A DNA stretch of 12,724 nucleotides, taken from assembly GCA_965602945.1 (NCBI GenBank), contig CBFDBC010000099.1:1-12724 (forward strand), in the 5' to 3' direction. The position numbers and the translations under genes are program-made. Under the pieces are notes generated by a model. The model was not told the DNA's origin, did not search any database, and saw nothing but the letters and a program-made list of their open reading frames with translations. The DNA is from JAUXEH01 sp965602945 (lineage in GTDB: Bacteria > Acidobacteriota > Aminicenantia > Aminicenantales > Aminicenantaceae). Below are positions 7,358-12,724 of this stretch, one piece after another (within the stretch, counting starts at the first letter, position 1; each line of letters opens with the position of its first letter).

Positions 7358-8143
7358 ATGACACTGACCAACGCAACTCCCTTTATCGCAGGCAACTGGA
7401 AGATGTACAAGACCGTTGCCGAGGCAGACGAGCTGGTGGCAGAACTCATGGCCGCATCCGCGGACATGATGGAAGCCGAAGTGGTCGTCATCCCTCCCTT
7501 CACAGCGCTCAGCAATGTGAAAAAGACACTGTGCGAAAGCCCCATACAGTTGGGCGCCCAGAACATGTACTGGGAGGATCAGGGGGCCTTCACCGGAGAG
7601 ATCTCCCCGCCCATGCTGATCGAGGCAGGCTGTCAGTATGTTGTCATCGGCCACTCGGAGAGACGCCAGTTTTTCGGCGAGACCAATGAGACCGTCAACA
7701 GCAAAATAAGGGCAGCCCTCGCTCATGGGCTCCTTCCTATCCTGTGCATCGGCGAATCCCTGGAGGAAAGGGAGAAGGGAGAGACCATGGCCAAGGTCGA
7801 GCGGCAGCTGAGCGAAGGCCTGGAAGGCCTCACTCCCGAACAGTTCAGCCGCGTGATCGTAGCTTACGAACCCATCTGGGCCATAGGCACGGGTCTCACG
7901 GCTACCCCTGAGCAGGCTCAGGACGTCCACGCTTTCATCCGGGAGAAGCTGTCAGATAACTATGGAAATTCGGCCTGTTCCTGTGCTATAATCCTCTACG
8001 GCGGATCCGTTAAGCCTGCCAATACTTTTTCGTTGCTGAAAAAGAAAGATATAAACGGGGCCCTGGTCGGAGGGGCAGCCCTCAAGCCAGACTCGTTTAT
8101 TGAGATCGTAAAAGAAGCAATAAGAGCGTATAAAGAAAAATGA
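7358..8143 (+). CDS. tpiA: Triose-phosphate isomerase
   Basis: Interconverts dihydroxyacetone phosphate and glyceraldehyde-3-phosphate, feeding gap. 261 residues, slightly above the usual 250. Seen: AGNWKMYK (11-18) with substrate-binding Asn13 and Lys15, VIGHSERR (96-103) with the electrophile His99, AYEPIWAIGTG (169-179) with the catalytic base Glu171 and the mobile loop, then YGGSVKPAN (214-222) and GALVGGAAL (234-242), which bind phosphate. The start has GGAG seven bases upstream, inside the last codons of pgk. Its stop overlaps the secG start (ATGA). Confidence 0.98.
   Translation: MTLTNATPFIAGNWKMYKTVAEADELVAELMAASADMMEAEVVVIPPFTALSNVKKTLCESPIQLGAQNMYWEDQGAFTGEISPPMLIEAGCQYVVIGHSERRQFFGETNETVNSKIRAALAHGLLPILCIGESLEEREKGETMAKVERQLSEGLEGLTPEQFSRVIVAYEPIWAIGTGLTATPEQAQDVHAFIREKLSDNYGNSACSCAIILYGGSVKPANTFSLLKKKDINGALVGGAALKPDSFIEIVKEAIRAYKEK
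7963..7992 (+). promoter_or_regulatory. Candidate internal promoter within tpiA, upstream of secG
   Basis: A perfect extended -10, TGCTATAAT (7984-7992), occurs inside the GC-rich tpiA reading frame, with TGGAAA (7963-7968) 18 bases upstream as a four-of-six -35. It would start transcripts about 140 bases before secG and could drive secG and the tRNA independently of gap. Found by eye, with no other support. Confidence 0.35.
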
Positions 8144-8574
8144 CATCAATATTGACAGCAATCCACATCATCATTTGCCTGGTACTGATCATGGCGGTCC
8201 TGCTTCAGTCAGGAAAGGCGGCCGACCTGGCTGGCGCATTCGGCGGAGCCGGAAGCCAGTCGGCCTTCGGTCCGCGAGGTGCCCAGACCCTTCTGTCCAA
8301 GATGACGACCATCTGCGCCGTCCTTTTCATGTTCACGTCCATGGGGCTCTGGATAATGTCCAGCCGCCAGTCGTCGGGATCGGTTTTAAGCGGAGAGCAG
8401 GCGCCCCCTATCAAAGACCAGCCCGCGGCCGCGGCCACGACCGAGCCGGGGACCAAGGCTGGAGAGCCGCAGGCCGTAGATCCGAAGGCCGCAGAGAAAA
8501 AAGCGGCCGAGAAGGCCCCGGAAAAGAAAGAATCAGAGACCGAAAAGAAAAGCCCTCCACCCAAGAAAAAATAG
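8140..8574 (+). CDS. secG: Preprotein translocase subunit SecG
   Basis: Accessory inner-membrane subunit of the SecYEG protein-export channel. 144 residues: a standard SecG core of about 78, then a long charged tail. Seen: membrane helix 1 at about 5-23 (ILTAIHIIICLVLIMAVLL), the conserved loop LLQSGKAADLAGAFGGAGSQSAFG (21-44, cited as QSGK and GGAGSQ), helix 2 at about 57-74 and a C-terminal tail from residue 79. The tail is rich in Pro, Ala, Glu and Lys and ends PPPKKK. SecG has both termini in the periplasm in standard topology, so the tail is predicted to be periplasmic. The start overlaps the tpiA stop as ATGA with no strong ribosome site of its own. The tRNA-Leu gene lies 26 bases downstream. 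Confidence 0.95.
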   Translation: MTSILTAIHIIICLVLIMAVLLQSGKAADLAGAFGGAGSQSAFGPRGAQTLLSKMTTICAVLFMFTSMGLWIMSSRQSSGSVLSGEQAPPIKDQPAAAATTEPGTKAGEPQAVDPKAAEKKAAEKAPEKKESETEKKSPPPKKK

Positions 8575-8600
8575 ATAGATCGGGCATTGTCCCCGAATAT

Positions 8601-8686
8601 GCCGAAGTGGTGGAATTTGGTAGACACGCATGGTTGAGGGCCATGTGAGCATCCCGCTCGTGGGGGTTCGAGTCCCCCCTTCGGCA
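8601..8686 (+). tRNA. tRNA-Leu (anticodon GAG)
   Basis: The sequence folds by hand into a full class II tRNA. The acceptor stem GCCGAAG pairs with CTTCGGC, followed by discriminator A at 8686. The D region is GTGGTGGAATTTGGTAGACAC. The anticodon stem CATGG/CCATG holds loop TTGAGGG with anticodon GAG at 8636-8638, reading CUC and CUU leucine codons. The long variable arm (GAGC/GCTC) is typical of tRNA-Leu, and the T arm is GGGGG-TTCGAGT-CCCCC. CCA is not encoded, so a CCA-adding enzyme is needed. It lies 26 bases after secG and is probably co-transcribed. The E. coli tRNA-Leu(GAG) gene leuU also follows secG. No clear terminator follows before the convergent gene at 8724. Confidence 0.97.
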
Positions 8687-8723
8687 TTATAACTTCTTTA
8701 TTATCAACTTGTTCTGCTAGCGT

Positions 8724-10403
8724 TTATTTCCCCCTTAAGGAAAAATCCAAAACGATGCGATTATTCTCTGGAACGATTTGCAGACCCGAATCCGATTCGT
8801 TGGCGAACCTACCTTGTTTCGCCAATATGGAATAATGAAAGGTTTTAAAAGTAGAGGATAACTTTTTGGGTTCTATTTTTTCAAAAGGCAGTTCAGCCTT
8901 CGTGTCACTGCTCAATTCGAAGAGCCAATTGTTCTTAATGCCGCCGGCAGCGGAAATACTTACCGATGATTCATTAAATATTATAACGAATTCTCCCTCA
9001 GGTGAACGAGTCGGCCATCGCACTGTTAGTTCGCCTTCAGTGCTGTCATCGACGTCCGGTACGCCTCCCTTTATCTCCAATCCCCCCACGGACTTTAACC
9101 GAAGCCCAGCAACAGTATCCAAAGAACTCCAATAAAAGCCGTCAACAACAGGTAGGGTGTAATAAAAACACTGGTTTGACGTGCCCGGCTTTGTAAGATA
9201 ATCGGAGGCAACGCTTTCGTCAAAGAGATGTATATCCCTGAATCGCATGGTTCCCTGATCCCAGAGCAGATTGGCCCTGTAAAGCCGCGAGTTAAACCAT
9301 ACTGTCTTCTGATCCTTCTCTGAGTGGTCGTTCAACACGGTCACCGAAGTCGGTGGAGTGACCTTGTATTTATCCTTAAACCATTTACCCGTCTCACCCA
9401 GCGTTTGCACAGTCACTTTCCCCTCTCTAAGCAGCTCAGTGAGTATTTGCATTTGTACTTTATATCCCCTGGCCATTCGCTTCCAGGTAAATGAGTTCTC
9501 CTGGCCGACCTGGGTATATGCATAGCCCATCGCCGCACCATCGATAAATGCATCGAAATACCATCGACACCAATCGGCATCGCCCCCGCCTCGCTCATAT
9601 ACCGGCTCAAGCGAAACGACACGTTGGCGATTGGTTCCCAGCCCACTGTCATACTGATGAATAGGATCACTGCCAAGCATCCTGAAAATGGGAACGGGAA
9701 TCTGGTTTTCAGCATTCTGGGCGGGCATATAGGCATTCTTTCTGCTGGGGTAATATCCCTGGTTCCAATAGCCTCCCCACAGGGTGTATCCATCGGTTCC
9801 TATCTGGTCTTTGCAGTTGCACGACGCCACAATACCGTACTGTTCATGCATATATTGCAGCGTATGAGCGTCAATGAACCAGGACCCTACCGATTTCGGA
9901 TAGCGCCCGAAAATCTTCTTAAAGTCGGCCATATATGTATCCGTCAACGTTTCTCGCTCTTTCGGCGAGTATCCGGTCGCAAAACCAACATCGGCATGCC
10001 AATCCCATGGAAAGCGCCCGCGCCACTGGTAACCGCTGTTCTCAACCAGAGGCTGCGGGATCTCCCACCAGGCGCCGATCTCGAACATCTCTGCGGGCAA
10101 TCCCTTCAGCAATTTCTGGTACCTGGCATCCATAAGTGCATCATACTGCAGGAGAAAAGTTCCTTTCAGTTGATGCTCCTGCATGATTTTTATCTGCTCG
10201 ACAACCGTCTCGTACAGAACATCCTCGGTTATCCATTCAATTCGAGGTTCGCACTGCCGAATGAAGTTAATTATGTTGATAATTCGAGGTGAACTGCCTG
10301 CCGCATCTGCCTCTTCGGCCATGCAGGTCTCACCTGTGGTAGCAAGCAACATTAACATACCCAACAGAATAAGTTTCCGCTTCATTGACGTATCAGAAAT
10401 CAT
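8724..10403 (-). CDS. Exported protein of unknown function, possible GH/deacetylase-type barrel enzyme
   Basis: Not recognised by name. 559 residues with an N-terminal signal: Lys/Arg at 8-10, hydrophobic core LILLGMLMLLATTG (11-24), possible cleavage after Ala29. The start at 10403 has AGG eight bases upstream; the second Met (residue 7) has none. Residues 41-345 look like an alpha/beta barrel. LKGTFLLQYDAL (79-90) resembles the KATFF strand of deacetylase-type barrels, EIGAWWEIPQPLV (108-120) takes the place of their EIG-H-T motif, and WDWHADVGF (133-141), GSWFIDAHT (173-181) and NCKDQIGTDGYTLWGG follow. The NodB TFDDG and paired-His motifs are absent, so classical deacetylase chemistry is not supported. 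Residues 350-559 look beta-rich, as in sandwich domains. The Trp/Tyr-rich motifs and the upstream GH95 gene suggest a glycan substrate, by inference. Lower GC than the left part of the window. Confidence 0.8.
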   Translation of the reverse strand: MISDTSMKRKLILLGMLMLLATTGETCMAEEADAAGSSPRIINIINFIRQCEPRIEWITEDVLYETVVEQIKIMQEHQLKGTFLLQYDALMDARYQKLLKGLPAEMFEIGAWWEIPQPLVENSGYQWRGRFPWDWHADVGFATGYSPKERETLTDTYMADFKKIFGRYPKSVGSWFIDAHTLQYMHEQYGIVASCNCKDQIGTDGYTLWGGYWNQGYYPSRKNAYMPAQNAENQIPVPIFRMLGSDPIHQYDSGLGTNRQRVVSLEPVYERGGGDADWCRWYFDAFIDGAAMGYAYTQVGQENSFTWKRMARGYKVQMQILTELLREGKVTVQTLGETGKWFKDKYKVTPPTSVTVLNDHSEKDQKTVWFNSRLYRANLLWDQGTMRFRDIHLFDESVASDYLTKPGTSNQCFYYTLPVVDGFYWSSLDTVAGLRLKSVGGLEIKGGVPDVDDSTEGELTVRWPTRSPEGEFVIIFNESSVSISAAGGIKNNWLFELSSDTKAELPFEKIEPKKLSSTFKTFHYSILAKQGRFANESDSGLQIVPENNRIVLDFSLRGK

Positions 10404-10459
10404 TTTTTCGACCTTTCGATGTTAATAATCTTTTCCATATACCTTGAACTGTCAGGGTT

Positions 10460-12724
10460 CTAATTTTTTTGATCGGGGGACACGATGAGCGTATACCTGT
10501 CCCCCGCCCGGGTTTCAAATTCAATGGATCCGTCTTTAAACGTCTTGTAGACAACCTGCTTGCCATCAGAGGCAACTTTAACCTTTGTTTTCGGATTTAT
10601 CCTGCAGGTTTGACCCTTCTTGGATAGTACTTCCACACGCGTAATCCGACCATCCGTCCATTGCATACTCAGTTCAAAGGCTCCCCGGGCGCAGACACCG
10701 TCAAAACACCCCGTGCTCCAGGCCTTTGGAAGAGCGGGCAGCAAATCGAGGACTCCTTCGTGCGATTGCATCAGCATCTCCGTGATTCCCGCTGTCACAC
10801 CAAAAGTTCCATCCACCTGTAATGGAGTGTAACATTTGGCAAAAAGCTGCGGATAGGCCTGTTCCTTGATATAACCCTTGAATATTTTGTGAGCCCGCTG
10901 GCCATCGTACAACCTGGCCCAGAGGCCCATTTTCCATGCGCGTGAGAACCCGGTGCCTCCGTCGCCCCGCTGTTCCAGTACGGCCTTGCAGGCATCCACC
11001 CATTGCGGGGTCCGTTTGGCGGAAATGACATTGCCCGGATAGAGCCCGTACATGTGGGAAAAATGCCGGTGTTTGTCTTCCATTTGCTCATAATCTTCGG
11101 TCCACTCCTGCAGGCAGCCATCTTCTCCAATTTGCGGGGGCACCAGCCGCGCCCGGGCGGCCAGTACCTTTTTTGCGTAATCCTGATCTCGTCCAAGAAT
11201 CTTGCAGGCCTCAGTATAATATCCAAACAAGTCCGTGAGAATCTGCATGTCCATGCTGGCACCAAAACAAATGGTCGTAAAATAATAAAACCCGGCTACC
11301 TCGTCATAGAAGTACTTATACCCGGGGCCTTTCGGCGGGTTTTCGGGAGAATTGGATGGGTTGGTCACCAACCATTTTTCGTTGGGGTGTTCAACCAGAA
11401 AATCCATAAAGAACTCCACCGAACCTTTGATCACGGGGTAGACCTCCTCTAGATAATCCTGGTCAAGGGTGTAGAGGTAATGCTCCCACAAATGTGTAGT
11501 CAACCAGGCGCCACCCACGGTGAACGTACCCCAGGTAGGCCCATCCATCGGCGCCGCCACCCGCCAGATATCCGTATTCTGGTGGAAGACCCATCCATTG
11601 GCTCCATAATGCTCGCGGGCGACCTGAGCGCCCTGATCGGTCAATTCCTTGACCAGCGTGATCAGGGGTTCGGCACAATCGGACAGGTTGCCCGATTCCG
11701 CCGGCCAGTAGTTCATCTCCGTGTTGATGTTGGTCGTGTACTTGGAATCCCACTGGGGATTCTGACTTTCATTCCAGATACCCTGTAAATTGGCGGCTTC
11801 AGTGCCCGGACGAGATGATGATATCAATAGATAACGGCCGAAATTGTAGGCCAGGGCGGCCAGACTCGGATCTTCACCGGTTTCAAAGGCCTGCATACGC
11901 TTGTCGGTAGGCAGGAACGAGTTCGCCGTTTGGCTCAGATCGAGTGTCGCCCGCTGATAATAGGATTGATGATCTTGAACAGCTGCATCCCAGATTTCAC
12001 GAAAGGATTTTTCCGTGATACGGTTGAAGGTGTCGGTCACCCGAGCCACCTGGTCGCCGCTCACATCTTTGTAGCTAACGAAATTGGTGGCCGCCGCAAA
12101 ATAGAGGGTTACCGCATCCGCCCCTTCAATAAACAGCTCATCCCCTATGGTCTTCATGGCGCCGCCTTCAGGGACAGCTTTTAGTTGGGCGCGGTACCGC
12201 AGTTTGCCCTCGACACCCAGATAATCTGCTGATTTGCCGTTGATCATCAATCCATCGCCGCTGATACCATCCATCAGGAAATAATCGTTGCCGTAATTGG
12301 AATGGGCGGTATTGCGAACACCTCTCAGCTGGGCCCGGAGAGATATCTGTCCGGGTTCATCGGCAGTCAATCTCACCACGATCGCCTGGTCAGGGGCGGA
12401 GGCCAATATGTCTCGTCGGTATCGGATTCCATGGGCTTTGTATTCGACACAGGTGGTTGCCGTCTCAAGGTCGAGCCATCGTTTGTATTCTGTCACCTTT
12501 TCTTCATCTTTGAAAAAGAGGTGCAGGTTGGCAATGCATTGGTATTTCATCTGTTCAACAGGGTTGCCCATCAGATGACGGCCGAACAGTTTGTGTGCCT
12601 CTATGGGTTTTCCTTCAAAAATAAGCTTCTGGATCTCCGGCAACACCTTGGCCCCTCCCTTTACCACCGTGGAATAGGGACCTCCCGACCACAAGGTTTC
12701 TTCGTTGAGCTGGATCCTTTCTTC
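10460..12724 (-). CDS. GH95-type alpha-L-fucosidase, N-terminus cut by window edge
   Basis: Glycoside hydrolase that by family releases alpha-L-fucose (often 1,2-linked) from glycans by inversion; a few relatives act on L-galactose. 754 codons are in the window. The frame continues past the right edge and reads EERIQLNEETLWSGGP, the standard GH95 N-terminus, so a TTG start at 12694 is an artefact of truncation and perhaps 30-60 residues including any signal peptide are missing. Seen: LPEIQKLIFEGK, the Asn pair in TNINTEMNYWPAESGN (Asn codons 11731-11723), CLQEW with a candidate acidic residue (Glu codon 11107-11105), HRHFSHMYGLYPG, and LQVDGTFGVTAGITEMLMQSH with a candidate catalytic Asp (codon 10813-10811), then a C-terminal beta domain. 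The catalytic assignments follow the Bifidobacterium AfcA pattern from memory. The unknown exported gene starts 56 bases downstream on the same strand. Confidence 0.93.
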   Translation of the reverse strand, partial: EERIQLNEETLWSGGPYSTVVKGGAKVLPEIQKLIFEGKPIEAHKLFGRHLMGNPVEQMKYQCIANLHLFFKDEEKVTEYKRWLDLETATTCVEYKAHGIRYRRDILASAPDQAIVVRLTADEPGQISLRAQLRGVRNTAHSNYGNDYFLMDGISGDGLMINGKSADYLGVEGKLRYRAQLKAVPEGGAMKTIGDELFIEGADAVTLYFAAATNFVSYKDVSGDQVARVTDTFNRITEKSFREIWDAAVQDHQSYYQRATLDLSQTANSFLPTDKRMQAFETGEDPSLAALAYNFGRYLLISSSRPGTEAANLQGIWNESQNPQWDSKYTTNINTEMNYWPAESGNLSDCAEPLITLVKELTDQGAQVAREHYGANGWVFHQNTDIWRVAAPMDGPTWGTFTVGGAWLTTHLWEHYLYTLDQDYLEEVYPVIKGSVEFFMDFLVEHPNEKWLVTNPSNSPENPPKGPGYKYFYDEVAGFYYFTTICFGASMDMQILTDLFGYYTEACKILGRDQDYAKKVLAARARLVPPQIGEDGCLQEWTEDYEQMEDKHRHFSHMYGLYPGNVISAKRTPQWVDACKAVLEQRGDGGTGFSRAWKMGLWARLYDGQRAHKIFKGYIKEQAYPQLFAKCYTPLQVDGTFGVTAGITEMLMQSHEGVLDLLPALPKAWSTGCFDGVCARGAFELSMQWTDGRITRVEVLSKKGQTCRINPKTKVKVASDGKQVVYKTFKDGSIEFETRAGDRYTLIVSPDQKN

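Noticed and set aside
7091..7930. 279-codon minus-strand frame opposite pgk and tpiA
   Set aside because: It spans two confirmed genes on the other strand and ends in Arg/Pro-rich low-complexity sequence typical of shadows.
8687..8723. Rho-independent terminator between tRNA-Leu and the convergent gene
   Set aside because: The gap is AT-rich but contains no GC-rich hairpin followed by a T run on either strand.
9624..10292. 222-codon plus-strand frame opposite the unknown exported gene
   Set aside because: The minus-strand frame has a signal peptide, a ribosome site and coherent motifs across its length; the plus frame has none.
12694..12694. TTG start for the fucosidase
   Set aside because: The frame continues to the window edge and encodes the conserved GH95 stretch before LWSGGP, so TTG is an internal leucine codon.
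1..12724. CRISPR arrays, insertion sequences, toxin-antitoxin or phage-defence genes
   Set aside because: No regularly spaced repeats, transposase or integrase motifs, or defence-type domains were seen on reading both strands.

Overview
The window reads as a bacterial chromosome segment: dense genes, Shine-Dalgarno starts, operons with overlapping starts and stops, and no introns. The run gap-pgk-tpiA-secG-tRNA-Leu with nnr-tsaE and thiE alongside resembles deltaproteobacterial (Desulfobacterota-type) chromosomes. This lineage call is inference from gene order only. Hand counts of a few lines give about 62% GC in the housekeeping part and roughly 43-57% to the right of the tRNA.

Region 1 (1-2178, minus strand): an operon in the order mscS, apt, AzgA-type purine permease (cut by the left edge). 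It pairs base uptake with conversion of adenine to AMP, behind a mechanosensitive channel. A good sigma70-like promoter lies just upstream of mscS.

Region 2 (2348-5005): thiE on the plus strand converges on and overlaps tsaE. nnr and tsaE form a minus-strand pair with overlapping ends: NAD(P)HX repair and tRNA t6A synthesis.

Region 3 (5166-8686, plus strand): gap, pgk, tpiA, secG and tRNA-Leu(GAG), tightly packed and probably one transcription unit, possibly with an internal promoter in tpiA for secG and the tRNA. nnr is divergent from gap. This is notable because GAPDH is a known source of the damaged cofactor that Nnr repairs.

Region 4 (8724-12724, minus strand, lower GC): a GH95-type alpha-L-fucosidase, truncated by the right edge, followed by an exported protein of about 559 residues that I cannot assign. 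The latter has features suggestive of a glycoside hydrolase/deacetylase barrel but lacks the usual NodB metal motif. The pair looks like an accessory glycan-degradation module placed next to the tRNA. It is the least explained part of the window.

No CRISPR array, insertion sequence, integrase, rRNA or convincing rho-independent terminator was seen. No gap between genes exceeds about 170 bases.
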